Of a stretch of 64,000 bases of DNA, positions 1-8,857 are shown one piece after another. Within the stretch, counting starts at the first letter, position 1. Each line of letters opens with the position of its first letter. Position numbers and translations under genes: made by a program. The stretch lies in the NCBI GenBank assembly GCA_937981665.1, contig CALJOJ010000007.1:1-64000 (forward strand), given 5' to 3'. The DNA is from an uncultured Rubritalea sp. GTDB lineage: Bacteria; Verrucomicrobiota; Verrucomicrobiia; Verrucomicrobiales; Akkermansiaceae. Below the pieces are notes generated by a model that worked only from the letters and a program-made list of their open reading frames with translations, made no database searches and was not told where the DNA came from.

Positions 1-112
1 ATTTTATAGCGAGAAGTCTTTCTTTTTTCCATGCTACTTTTTCAGTTTTGTAGAGAAGCATCACTTTATCAACTTCGTTACGGTTGTCTATTTTTCCACG
101 TTTTCTTGCCAT
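1..112 (-). CDS. Partial gene, N-terminus only; possible HTH-type transposase or DNA-binding protein
   Basis: An open frame starts at an ATG (112-110 on the minus strand) and runs off the left edge after about 37 codons. It begins MARKRGKID, is rich in Lys and Arg, and contains WKKERLLAIK. That resembles the first helices of the HTH domain of IS630-like transposases, but this is only an impression from a short stretch. The gene cannot be named from what is visible. Confidence 0.4.
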   Translation of the reverse strand, partial: MARKRGKIDNRNEVDKVMLLYKTEKVAWKKERLLAIK

Positions 113-228
113 GAATTGAGCTTAACACATATTATCAAAAAAGACCTTTTTATTTTAAGAAATGGTATAACTAATCAAACATCAATAAAACTAGGGCTAT
201 CGAGCGGAATGCGCTCAGCACGTCTAAG

Positions 229-260
229 CAAAAAAGGCCACAGCGGAATGCCGTGACCTT
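229..260 (-). terminator. Rho-independent terminator
   Basis: On the minus strand an AAGGTCACGG arm pairs with CCGCTGTGGCCTT, with two G-U pairs, around a short ATT-type loop, and is followed by a run of six T. It lies 26 bases past the stop of the gene at 286-1197 and would end that transcript. A second small GAGCG/CGCTC hairpin lies just beyond it. Confidence 0.75.
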
Positions 261-285
261 AATAAAACACTATAATGATAATGTA

Positions 286-1197
286 TTACTGAAGCTTCTT
301 TTTAAGCTCTTCCTCTTCAGCCGTCTGTTTAGCTAGGACTTCTTGCCACTTCTTAGCATTAGCCTGACTAGCTTCATCTAACTTATCGAGAGTGAAGGAA
401 AACTTCTTCCTGGCGTAACCAGCCTTATTCACTTCTAGATTAAGCGTTTCACCGAGAAGAGACACGAATTTAGCATCTATAGCTTTACCAGCAGAACTTG
501 TCCAAGTTTCTGATTCAGGGAAAGTGAATCCAGCTCTCAATTCTTTGAGCTGCTTACCAAATTTAATCTCCTCAAGCGCACCAATATATCGCTTAGCAAA
601 TTTTACTCCACCTGGCTGGATATCAGCAAATTTTAGAATTTTTGGTTTCTTACCAGTTTTGATGATGACTCCATCTTTAGTCAGACCATGCATTTCAGTC
701 GTCTTATAAAAACCACTTTCATTCACATACCACTTAAATATAGTTGGTTGCTTCGGGGCTTCGCCACCTTCTAAAAAGCTATCTACTGCATCAGTAATCA
801 CCTTATAATTACCAGATTTACCAGCAGCGCTCCCTGCCAGACTACCGAGTATCGTATTCCCATCAGGCGAAGTAACGATAACCTGCGGAGTGAGCATAAG
901 TCCTTTCGCACTCAACTTCATCTGCGAAGCCACCAGCGGTGAACCATTTTTATAAAAAACTTTATCAAAACCTAATTCAATGACTACGAATTTTTTTCCT
1001 GCATTTTTTAGAGCTGCCGCACGGGCAGCTACATTTGGGCCTCAACCAGATTTTCAGCCAAAGACGTAAGCAACTCCTTTAACGGCTTTTTCAGCCGCAG
1101 CAAACGCCTCTTCTTCCTCTGTGATCTTGTAGTTCTTCCCAAAACAGAAAGACGCACTAGCCACACCAGCTAAAGTGAATAATATTAAGTTTTTCAT
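286..1197 (-). CDS. Secreted thioredoxin-like / SHD1-like protein with two in-frame TGA codons (candidate selenoprotein)
   Basis: Read from the ATG at 1197, the frame stays open for 304 codons to a TAA at 286, except for TGA at codon 48 (1054-1056) and codon 52 (1042-1044). Residues 1-20 form a signal peptide (MKNLILFTLAGVASA). Residues about 30-150 look like a thioredoxin fold: a strand AYVFG, then the site *KSG*GPN, a helix, the strand FVVIE, and LTPQVIVTSPDGN, with a proline where the cis-Pro usually sits. Residues about 230-300 (ETWTSSAGK, IDAKFVSLL, FSFTLDKLDE) resemble the SHD1 domain seen in secreted proteins of this group. The first TGA sits four residues before the second, and the second aligns with the first Cys of a CGPC-type site. 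A hairpin follows at SECIS spacing. Options are selenocysteine (UxxxU), TGA read as Trp, or a pseudogene. A shorter reading from GTG at 933 would lose the signal peptide and active site and is less likely. Confidence 0.6.
1012..1030 (-). promoter_or_regulatory. SECIS-like hairpin downstream of in-frame TGA
   Basis: On the coding (minus) strand, AGCTGCC and GGCAGCT form a perfect 7-bp stem around the loop CGTGC. The stem begins 11 nt after the second TGA (1042-1044), so the loop begins 18 nt after it. Bacterial SECIS elements lie inside the reading frame just after UGA at this spacing and usually have a G in the first two loop positions, as here. The bulged U of the E. coli fdhF element is absent. 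The stretch encodes Ala-rich VAARAAAL, so the pairing could be chance. Confidence 0.4.
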
Positions 1198-1305
1198 ACT
1201 TAACAAAATACTAGTTACATAGAGGAACTATTCAATAAAAATTTTACGCCTAGCATATTGCTCTAACGGCTTACTTCTAAAGATGAGTACTTGATGGTTA
1301 AATAC

Positions 1306-2208
1306 TTAAAAAGTATCACGCTCAAATTTAAACCCCTCCTCCAGCAACTTCTCAGGGTACACCCAACGGCTCTTAACAATGAGTTCAGTCTCCGTGCGCA
1401 TAAAGAACGCACCAATTTCCAACATCCACTTATACGCTGGCAGACCAAAAGGTACACCAACTGTCTTACGGATACGCTTCATCATCTCAGTATTTGTGAT
1501 CGCTTCAGGTGCAGATAGATTATAAGGACCATTTGCTGACTCATTATCTATCATCCACTCCACAGCACGACAGACATCATTGATATCTATCCAGCTCACC
1601 ATCTGGCCCCCGTCACCCATCTTGCCACCTAGGAACTTCTTCGCTAGACCTTTTAGGATCTCATACACGGTTCCTTTTTCCTCTCCCATCACAAGAGTCG
1701 TACGCAAGGCGATCCTCCTAACAGAATCAGCCACCTCCGCAGCATCAAAGGCACCTTCCCAGCTCTTCGCTATCTCCACACTGAATCCCTCACCAATGAC
1801 TCCCTCGCTCTCAGTCTGTGCCTTCTCACGCGTATCAGCATAAATCGTGGCAGTACTCGCATTCATCCAGACACTCGGTGGGTTCTCACATCCTCCGATA
1901 GCCTCACCTATCACCTTAGTACTATTCACACGTGAATCCAAAATTTGGCGTTTATTCTCATCATTATAGCGGCAGTCCACAGTTCTCCCAGCTAGATTGA
2001 TCATCACATCAGTGCCATCTATCTCTTTAGCCCACTCTTGCTCTAGCGTCTCTCCATCCCACTTGAGAAACTCTACTCCCTCTGCCATTCCATCCGTTCT
2101 CCTAGCTAGACCAATAACCTTCCATCCCTTATCGATAAAATGCTTACTAATATATCTCCCCATGAAGCCATTCGCTCCCGCTATCACTATTGTCTTTATC
2201 TCATTCAT
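1306..2208 (-). CDS. TIGR01777-family NAD-dependent epimerase
   Basis: A 300-residue extended-SDR protein. The Rossmann motif is at the N-terminus (VIAGANGFMGRYI, residues about 8-20), followed by NLAGRTVDCRY and the STATIYADT stretch. The C-terminal part (GVPFGLPAYKWMLEIGAFFMRTETEL) matches the DUF1731 end typical of the YfcH/TIGR01777 family. The length is normal. The substrate is unknown for most members. It is the last gene of a minus-strand group with two small membrane proteins and a DCC-family protein, and members of this family are often found beside DCC and membrane genes. The family call is firm; the reaction is not known. Confidence 0.85.
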   Translation of the reverse strand: MNEIKTIVIAGANGFMGRYISKHFIDKGWKVIGLARRTDGMAEGVEFLKWDGETLEQEWAKEIDGTDVMINLAGRTVDCRYNDENKRQILDSRVNSTKVIGEAIGGCENPPSVWMNASTATIYADTREKAQTESEGVIGEGFSVEIAKSWEGAFDAAEVADSVRRIALRTTLVMGEEKGTVYEILKGLAKKFLGGKMGDGGQMVSWIDINDVCRAVEWMIDNESANGPYNLSAPEAITNTEMMKRIRKTVGVPFGLPAYKWMLEIGAFFMRTETELIVKSRWVYPEKLLEEGFKFERDTF

Positions 2209-2261
2209 ATTTTTTCTATTTAAAATTCTAATGTCAGATACTCATTCATTTTTCTAAATTT

Positions 2262-2708
2262 CTACTGTTTGACTTCTCCTATCTCAGTTGCCCATGTTCT
2301 GTTAATAGGCTCTTCTTGCTGTGGAGGATACTGGTCACCACCTAAGCTCGGCGGCAGATAACGTGGCTCCTTTTTCTTACCTAGCTTAGTAAATAAGTAG
2401 AGGTTGAAGAAATGCATACCACCCAGTACTAACATCACAAATCCTATCTTCTTACTCAGAAGCTCTAGTGCTCCACGCAGGTCTTCTACATGGATATTAC
2501 TCTGTAAGCAAAGACTCACAAATCCTAAGTTGACGAGGTAAAACCCCACTAACAGAAGCTTATTCACACTGTCCGCTAGCTCTTCATTACCTTTGAAGCA
2601 TTCTACTAAAAACACCCTGCCATTCTGGTAGAGATTCTTAGCCACATAGATAGTGAGCGGCACTGCGACGATTAAATAACTGATATATGTCCATTCGATT
2701 ACTTTCAT
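2262..2708 (-). CDS. Small integral membrane protein, unknown function
   Basis: 148 residues. Hydrophobic segments at about 8-24, 50-68 and 88-108 suggest three membrane helices; the C-terminal 40 residues are polar and Pro-rich (PRYLPPSLGGDQYPPQQEEP). I recognise no family. It lies 12 nt downstream of another membrane gene (2721-3119) on the same strand and 53 nt upstream of the epimerase, so it is probably co-transcribed with them. Confidence 0.6.
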   Translation of the reverse strand: MKVIEWTYISYLIVAVPLTIYVAKNLYQNGRVFLVECFKGNEELADSVNKLLLVGFYLVNLGFVSLCLQSNIHVEDLRGALELLSKKIGFVMLVLGGMHFFNLYLFTKLGKKKEPRYLPPSLGGDQYPPQQEEPINRTWATEIGEVKQ

Positions 2709-2720
2709 TTTTTTATATTG

Positions 2721-3119
2721 TTAGGTTAATGTTATATAGGTAAAAAATGCGCCTAAATAGCCAAAGGCTGTGAGAAAGATGATATTGAAAATCGGGTATC
2801 TCTTCTTAATCTCACGATCATAGAAGAAGATCTGAATAAGAAATCGGCTCCCCCAAAAGACAGCCATGAACAGATTAAAACCAAAGCCCATCCCCTCATT
2901 ACTCCGAAGTTCGGTATGATAGAAAACACAAGTCAGGAGCATCCCTAACATCGTCAGAACCGTGTAACCGCAATGTACCCGGAACACCTCCGCGATGAAT
3001 GGCTCCATCTTGTCTAAGTTTTGCTTATACCCTAGCTTCTTCGGGGCGATAAAGTTCGCTATAATAATCATCGCCAGTACAAGTGCAGCCCAGTAGATAC
3101 AGAAACCGATGAAGTCCAT
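2721..3119 (-). CDS. Small integral membrane protein, unknown function
   Basis: 132 residues from the ATG at 3119. That ATG shares one base with the TAA of the upstream gene (TAATG), which argues for translational coupling; the GTG three codons earlier is a weaker start. Four hydrophobic stretches (FIGFCIYWAALVLAMIIIANFI; YTVLTMLGMLLTCVFY; FNLFMAVFWGSRFLIQIFFY; IIFLTAFGYLGAFFTYITL) suggest four helices. No family is recognised. Its coupling to a DCC-type thiol oxidoreductase suggests a joint membrane-redox role, which is inference. Confidence 0.6.
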   Translation of the reverse strand: MDFIGFCIYWAALVLAMIIIANFIAPKKLGYKQNLDKMEPFIAEVFRVHCGYTVLTMLGMLLTCVFYHTELRSNEGMGFGFNLFMAVFWGSRFLIQIFFYDREIKKRYPIFNIIFLTAFGYLGAFFTYITLT

Positions 3120-3586
3120 TACTCGCACCCTCCTTCACACTCTATCTCTTTATTCTTCTTTTGCTCTGCCTCTATCTCATCTGTGATTTCCTTATTCTTC
3201 TTACGGAAAAACAACTTACTTATTTTGAAACGATGATTACTCACAAGATAACAAAATTTCTTAGCCATCGGAAGTAGTAGCTTACTATTCATCTTCTTAG
3301 CCACGTCCTGATACTTATTACACGACCACAGACAACACACCCAACCTTCGCCTCCTTGATAAACCACTTCTCCATCTACTCTCACAACCATCATTTTTTC
3401 AGGATGATAATCAACAAGCCCAGGAAATACAGTCTCAGCCTCGCCGCTCTGGTAGTCATAGCTCACCAGCTCACAAGCACGCTCTTGTTTCTCTAGCCAC
3501 TCTATAAAAGTGCAGCACATACCACAACGTGTATCATAGAACACCTCTATCGTTTTAAATGCCTTATGTAAGTTTACCGCCTTCAT
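3119..3586 (-). CDS. DCC-family (DUF393) thiol-disulfide oxidoreductase-like protein
   Basis: 155 residues from the ATG at 3586 (MKAVNLHKAF); a TTG at 3637 would add 17 residues. The early motif VFYDTRCGMCCTFIEWL fits the DCC family pattern (YDxxCxxC, a thioredoxin-like fold with a redox Cys pair). A further CCLWSC cluster lies near residue 85, and a Lys/Glu-rich tail ends in two Cys. Members are thought to act in membrane-linked thiol chemistry, but the true substrates are unknown. It is the first gene of the group ending at 1306 and overlaps the next gene by one base. Confidence 0.7.
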   Translation of the reverse strand: MKAVNLHKAFKTIEVFYDTRCGMCCTFIEWLEKQERACELVSYDYQSGEAETVFPGLVDYHPEKMMVVRVDGEVVYQGGEGWVCCLWSCNKYQDVAKKMNSKLLLPMAKKFCYLVSNHRFKISKLFFRKKNKEITDEIEAEQKKNKEIECEGGCE

Positions 3587-3766
3587 TATATTTTCAGTAA
3601 ATACTGAAAACACAATATTGTCAACACGGTATTCCAATAAACGATCAAAGAGCGCGCTTACAACAGTGAGATTAGAACAAGGAAAACCAAGGATATGAAG
3701 CTTCAGAGCATCCTCTGTAAATGCATACCAAAGCTCTGATAAGGCCGTCAGGAATAAAGAAAATTT

Positions 3767-5572
3767 CTACCTCATTCTTCTTTTAGAGTAGACGCCGTGC
3801 TTACAAAAACTATTCCAAGTATCGTCATCGATCTCTTTATCCAGTCCAGTCAAGATAAGGAGTTTGATTCCTTCGATCGCTACGACATCATCTTTAGTCT
3901 TATTAAGAACATCGAGTAGGATGACCTTGGCTTCTTCTGACCTTCCCGCATGATAAAGTGCTTCTACCAAAGCTACTCTAACAGCTGGGATAGGATCATC
4001 TTTCATAGCAAGAAGTCTATCTACTAGTTCAGCTCCACGATCTTTCTCTATAGAGCAATGCATTACACCCCAATAACGCATGACAGGATGAACAGAGCTA
4101 AGTAGCTTTAGATGTTCAGATGATGAGATCGGGGCTTTCCATGCTGTATTTAGTACTGTTTCATAAGGGAATTCCTTTGAATTAACATATTCGTAAACTG
4201 TACTTTTCTTCGAGATCTCTGCATACATCATTTCCGGGACTATTCCGGTATCTTTAGTCTCTAGCATTTTAATAAATAGTATTTTACTCAATATGTCAGC
4301 TTGTTTTGGGCGACTCCCCTCCGTGATCAGGTTATCAACTTCCCATGGGTCATTTGTTACATTGAAAAGCTCCTCTTTAGGCTGAGTAGGCTGCCAGATT
4401 AAACCCGCTTTAGCATCTAGATTACCTGATTTATATTCCGCAAGGTATGATCTCCAGCTGGCTAGTCCATAACCATAACCACTATAAGAAGTACGGTCTC
4501 GGTGTGGATGGAAATTTTTAGTATAGCGTATTTTCCCATCTGTTAGTCCACGCGCAAACTTAAAGCTCTGTTCACCATAACGCTGGCTATATAAAAAGGC
4601 AAAAGACTTTGGGCTACCTATATTCTTAGAACCAAGAAATGGCTGACCTTGCATCGTCTTCGGGATCTCTATTCCCGCTATATTTAAAACCGTGGGAGCT
4701 AGATCTACGAAACTAACGATATCACTAGTCTGGTCTCCTGGCTTATACTTACTGAGGTGCTCCCATTTTTTAGGCAGATATACCATAAGTGGGACATGGG
4801 TACCTGAATTAAAAATATAGCGTTTGGCTCTGGGTAGAATACCTCCATGATCTGAGTAATAGAAAATAATCGTGTTCTCAGCATGCTCAGATTCAGAAAT
4901 CTCTTTAATAAGCTTACCCACCTTCGCGTCCATTGCATGCATTATATCTGCATAGGTGACCCAGTCAGTTCTTATCTCTTCCGTGTCTGGTAGATAAGGT
5001 GGAAGCGATACTTTCTCTGTTGAAATACTCGGCGTCTTTGGAATAGCCCCTGAGCTTCTGCTTTTTTTTATCTTCTTTTCAAACAATGAACTCTCGTGAG
5101 AAATAGTGTTATTTATCACTAACAAAAAAGGTTTATCTTTAGGTGCATTTTTCAGGCCTGCAGATGGCTTGCAAATATCCCAATGAGAAGCGTCAGAACC
5201 TTTCATATTATAATCAGTCTTGCCGCTATTAATCGTGAAGTAACCAGCCTTTTTCATAAGCTTCGGGTAACTTTCTATAGAATTAGGCACCGGATAGGTA
5301 CTACGCATATTCTGAGTACCTATACTGCTCGCATAACGTCCTGTGATAATAGTGCTCCGTGCTATCGCACATACTGGGGCGTTTGAAAAAGCTGCGTTAT
5401 ATTGAATTCCTTTACTTGCAAATTGATCCAGATTTGGAGTTTTCACCATATCATTACCGTAGCAACCCAGCCAGTGAGCACTATTATCTTCAGAGGTGAT
5501 CCAGACAATGTTAGGTTTCTCTTCGGCTACTACCAATAAATTAAGCAGTAGATAGATGAATAAATATTTCAT
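3767..5572 (-). CDS. Secreted sulfatase (S1 family), heparan N-sulfatase-like, with C-terminal HEAT-like region
   Basis: 601 residues with a signal peptide (MKYLFIYLLLNLLVVAEE). PNIVWITSEDN carries N-terminal metal ligands. The nucleophile motif is C68-A-I-A-R followed by STIITGRYASS; the usual form is C-x-P-x-R, so Ile replaces the common Pro. IIFYYSDHGG and SGTHVPLMVYLP are the later metal and substrate motifs. The last 120 residues (HPVMRYWGVMHC, PAVRVALVEALYHAG) look like HEAT repeats, as in planctomycete and verrucomicrobial N-sulfoglucosamine-type sulfatases. It probably removes sulfate from polysaccharides outside the cytoplasm. Cys-to-formylglycine maturation would be needed; no maturase is in the window. 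Confidence 0.85.
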   Translation of the reverse strand: MKYLFIYLLLNLLVVAEEKPNIVWITSEDNSAHWLGCYGNDMVKTPNLDQFASKGIQYNAAFSNAPVCAIARSTIITGRYASSIGTQNMRSTYPVPNSIESYPKLMKKAGYFTINSGKTDYNMKGSDASHWDICKPSAGLKNAPKDKPFLLVINNTISHESSLFEKKIKKSRSSGAIPKTPSISTEKVSLPPYLPDTEEIRTDWVTYADIMHAMDAKVGKLIKEISESEHAENTIIFYYSDHGGILPRAKRYIFNSGTHVPLMVYLPKKWEHLSKYKPGDQTSDIVSFVDLAPTVLNIAGIEIPKTMQGQPFLGSKNIGSPKSFAFLYSQRYGEQSFKFARGLTDGKIRYTKNFHPHRDRTSYSGYGYGLASWRSYLAEYKSGNLDAKAGLIWQPTQPKEELFNVTNDPWEVDNLITEGSRPKQADILSKILFIKMLETKDTGIVPEMMYAEISKKSTVYEYVNSKEFPYETVLNTAWKAPISSSEHLKLLSSVHPVMRYWGVMHCSIEKDRGAELVDRLLAMKDDPIPAVRVALVEALYHAGRSEEAKVILLDVLNKTKDDVVAIEGIKLLILTGLDKEIDDDTWNSFCKHGVYSKRRMR

Positions 5573-5781
5573 TTTATTAGATTAATTTTAATGGTTGAGA
5601 AAACAAGTTAAATGCCATGAAGGCATCCAACATTCATAGGATATCACAAAGAATTTGGCATGTTAATTGACTTCAATGAACTGTATTTTACAGGCTCCCC
5701 TGACTTAGTAAACGCTATGACAAACCTTAAAATACAGTAAGTATCTACATCTACGAGCAAATAGAATCTCTACGTATAAAG

Positions 5782-7170
5782 TCATTCAGTTAAATCAGTT
5801 GTCACCTTCTTTAACACATAGCGACCATAAGTTATCGTTATCAGAGCTACGAAAACATTAATGATAACTGAACTCCACCAGAATGTGTTTATATCTACTT
5901 CCCAGACTCTGACCAAGAAGTAAAAAATAATCGCAGGAAGGCCTATTTTACGGACAACAGATTCTATTAAACCGTACATTGGGCGCTTTACTGCCTGCAG
6001 AAAGCCCAGGAAAATAAAGCCCATTACATAGGCCCACTGGACAGCTGTTGCTATCCTTACATAGTTCTCTCCTACTTTGATAACCTCAGGATCAGCGGTA
6101 AATATTCTTACGAGTGGTGTGGCAAAAATGAACATACTCACTGAAGATGTGACGATCAAGATCAAGCCGTATTTTGCACACAGACGCACACAGTCCTGTA
6201 CTCTCTGCATCTCACCCGCCCCATTATTTTGGCCCACGATAGAAATGATCGCTGAGCTAATACCTATCGCAGGTAAGAGCACGATCTGCTCGATCCGGGT
6301 TCCCACACCAAAGGCGGCTACCACTGCCTCACCGTATGAATTTAAATAGTAGGTAATGACAAAGAACCCAAGAGCGATCGACATCATGTTAAAAGCTGTC
6401 GGTAGACCTTGTTTCAAAATTTCGCCACAGGCTCGTAATTTCGGTTTTAATAAATTAACCGAGCATTCCTTAAAGTACCCTCTTCTTATCACAGTCGTGA
6501 GCAGTAACGTACAGCCTAATAACTGAATCAAAATAGTAGATATCGCAATGCCCGTAATCCCCATAGCCGGCAGACCAAAACCACCATACATAAACCAAGG
6601 ATCTAGAATGAGGTTAAGGAAAAAACCGGATACCAATACGATGCCCAAGGTCTTACTATCACCACGTGCCAGTAGAATAGCATTCAACATACTACTCAAA
6701 ATAAACGCCGAGCCCCCCCAGAAAATAGGGTGCATATAGTCTGTTGCTAACTGCAGACATGAGCCACTCGCGCCCATCATCCTGTACAAAGGCTCTACCC
6801 CAAACACACCCACAATCATCAACCCAATAGCCACAAAAGCACCAAGCGAAAATAACGACCCAGTGTAATCACTCTCTTTCTCGCAGTTCCCCTCACCTAT
6901 GGAATTTGCAATCAATGCCGTGGCACCACGCGATAGCCCTTCGCTCATCGCAATAATGATAAAGAATACCGGGAACGACAAAGCCATCGCAGCCAGAGCT
7001 TCAGTAGAAATTCTACCCGCATAAAACGAGTCCACCACGTTGAACATTGTGTTAAACAAGAAGCCGATACTCATCGGAAAAGCGATCCTGAAAATATGTC
7101 TAGGTAGCGACCCTTCAGTCAGAGTCGCCTTAGTTTTCATTTTCTTTTTATCGCAGTTAGATTGAGACAT
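5782..7170 (-). CDS. MATE-family multidrug efflux transporter
   Basis: 462 residues from the ATG at 7170 (MSQSNCDKKK); a TTG at 7176 is possible. About twelve hydrophobic helices in two similar halves, with conserved pieces such as GSLPRHIFRIAFPMSIGFLFNTMFNVVDSFYAG and a second-half match at GLPTAFNMMSIALGFF, identify the MATE/NorM fold: an ion-driven exporter of cationic compounds in the inner membrane. The start lies about 10 nt after the stop of the upstream FAD dehydrogenase, so both are probably in one operon. It ends in TGA, one of very few such stops here; an in-frame TAG follows four codons later. The substrate cannot be told. Confidence 0.85.
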   Translation of the reverse strand: MSQSNCDKKKMKTKATLTEGSLPRHIFRIAFPMSIGFLFNTMFNVVDSFYAGRISTEALAAMALSFPVFFIIIAMSEGLSRGATALIANSIGEGNCEKESDYTGSLFSLGAFVAIGLMIVGVFGVEPLYRMMGASGSCLQLATDYMHPIFWGGSAFILSSMLNAILLARGDSKTLGIVLVSGFFLNLILDPWFMYGGFGLPAMGITGIAISTILIQLLGCTLLLTTVIRRGYFKECSVNLLKPKLRACGEILKQGLPTAFNMMSIALGFFVITYYLNSYGEAVVAAFGVGTRIEQIVLLPAIGISSAIISIVGQNNGAGEMQRVQDCVRLCAKYGLILIVTSSVSMFIFATPLVRIFTADPEVIKVGENYVRIATAVQWAYVMGFIFLGFLQAVKRPMYGLIESVVRKIGLPAIIFYFLVRVWEVDINTFWWSSVIINVFVALITITYGRYVLKKVTTDLTE

Positions 7171-7179
7171 TATCAAAGT

Positions 7180-8772
7180 TTAACAAACAGCCTCAGCGCA
7201 GCGCATTCCATCGAGCGCAGCAGAAACGATACCACCAGCATAACCTGCACCTTCACCACATGGGATGAAATTTTGAATCTCTGGATGGTGTAACGTCTTC
7301 TCATCTCTAGGAATTCTAACAGGGCTACTAGTTCTTGTCTCAAAGCCTAACAGATTAGCATCTTCACCGACATAACCATTCATCTGGTTCCCGAATTTCT
7401 TCAGCCCTATCTTCATTCTATAACTGACATCATACGGCAGGATCTCATCGAGTCTTGCACTCGTGAGACCTGGGAAATAACTAGTATTTGGTAGTGTATC
7501 GGAGAGCTTACCATTGATAAAATCAATCGCTCGCTGACCTGGTGCTTTCTGCACTCCGCCCCCAGCCTTACTAGCCTTGACCTCTAAATCTTTCTGATAA
7601 GCTATGCCAGCAAGCACGCCATGTTCTTTTTTAAATTTCTCTGTGTCTTCAGGCTCCACAGTCACCACCATTCCACTATTCGCAAATGGTGAGTCACGTC
7701 TAGCCAGTGACATCCCATTCACCACTACCTCATCATTCTCAGTCGCGGCAGGAACGATGAATCCCCCAGGACACATACAGAACGAATGCACACCACGGTC
7801 GTCAATCTTAGTCGCTAGTCTATATCTCGCCGCTGGCAATATATCTGGACGTTTCACACCAGCTCTAAATGAATACTGGATTTTATCAATCAATGGCTGC
7901 GGGTGCTCGATACGCATTCCTACAGCAAAAGGTTTCTGCTCTAACAGAATATTTTTATCAGCTAGAAGCTTATATACGTCACGGGCTGAATGACCAGTCG
8001 CTAGAATAACAGACTCGCCAATATATTCTTCTCCATCAGCCGTCGCCACACCGCGCATCTCCTTACCAGATTCATCTAACAAGAAATCCACAACCTTAGC
8101 TCCAAAGTGAACTTCACCACCAGCCTCAATGATAGATCCACGCATTGCCTTCACTACATTTGGCAATAAGTTAGACCCCACGTGTGGATGGGCATCGGTT
8201 AATATCTGCTCCGGAGCACCATGTGCCACAAGCACATCATAGACATCTCTCACCGGTCCACGCTTGGTAGCTCTAGTATAAAGCTTTCCGTCTGAGTATG
8301 TACCTGCTCCACCTTCGCCGAAGCAATAGTTAGAGTCCTCTATCACCTGACCTTTTCTCATGATAGGACCTAGGTCGAAACGTCTCGCTGACGCATCTTT
8401 TCCTCGTTCTAAAATAATCGGCTTTTTACCTAGCTCAATACAACGCAGAGCGGCAAACATCCCAGCAGGACCACAGCCCACAATAATGACCTTCTCAACA
8501 CCTGCATTCAATGACTTATAGCTAGGTACTGGCGCCACGTACTCAGCGAGTGCGCAGTCGATCCCCACCTCCATACGCAGCTGGATACGGATATTCGCAC
8601 GTCTCGCATCGATAGAATGCTTCACCAGCTTCATTTCTTGAATCCTATCTGGCTTGATGCGTAGCTTCTTAGAAACTGCCTTTTTTCTGGCAGCCTCATC
8701 TTCAGAAAGTTCTAGAGCTAGACTGAAATCTACGAACTCTATTCTCGGCTCACTGTGGTGTTGCTCGCTCAT
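7180..8772 (-). CDS. FAD-dependent dehydrogenase (COG2509-type)
   Basis: 530 residues. After an N-terminal domain of about 95 residues (SKKLRIKPDRIQEMKLVKHSIDARR) comes the dinucleotide motif VIIVGCGPAGMFAALRCIELGKKPIILERG. FGEGGAGTYSDGKLYTR, ILATGHSARDVY, MCPGGFIVPAAT and the C-terminal PCGEGAGYAGGIVSAALDG are typical of this uncharacterised family of large FAD oxidoreductases. It is cytoplasmic and the substrate is unknown. It leads a probable two-gene unit with the MATE exporter. Confidence 0.85.
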   Translation of the reverse strand: MSEQHHSEPRIEFVDFSLALELSEDEAARKKAVSKKLRIKPDRIQEMKLVKHSIDARRANIRIQLRMEVGIDCALAEYVAPVPSYKSLNAGVEKVIIVGCGPAGMFAALRCIELGKKPIILERGKDASARRFDLGPIMRKGQVIEDSNYCFGEGGAGTYSDGKLYTRATKRGPVRDVYDVLVAHGAPEQILTDAHPHVGSNLLPNVVKAMRGSIIEAGGEVHFGAKVVDFLLDESGKEMRGVATADGEEYIGESVILATGHSARDVYKLLADKNILLEQKPFAVGMRIEHPQPLIDKIQYSFRAGVKRPDILPAARYRLATKIDDRGVHSFCMCPGGFIVPAATENDEVVVNGMSLARRDSPFANSGMVVTVEPEDTEKFKKEHGVLAGIAYQKDLEVKASKAGGGVQKAPGQRAIDFINGKLSDTLPNTSYFPGLTSARLDEILPYDVSYRMKIGLKKFGNQMNGYVGEDANLLGFETRTSSPVRIPRDEKTLHHPEIQNFIPCGEGAGYAGGIVSAALDGMRCAEAVC

Positions 8773-8857
8773 AAGATATTCCTTAAACTAGAGGTAGGGT
8801 AATAGATACAAAAAAATTCTGTTCATTGAGCTAAATACAGGTCATTACTCAGTCACT

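Noticed and set aside
524-709. Plus-strand ORF of 61 codons
   Set aside because: Antisense of the thioredoxin-like/SHD1 gene, with no domain or start context.
286-1197. A changed genetic code for the whole organism (TGA = Trp or Gly)
   Set aside because: TGA still ends the MATE gene and, with an ATGA overlap, the Nudix remnant; all other genes read normally with the standard code.
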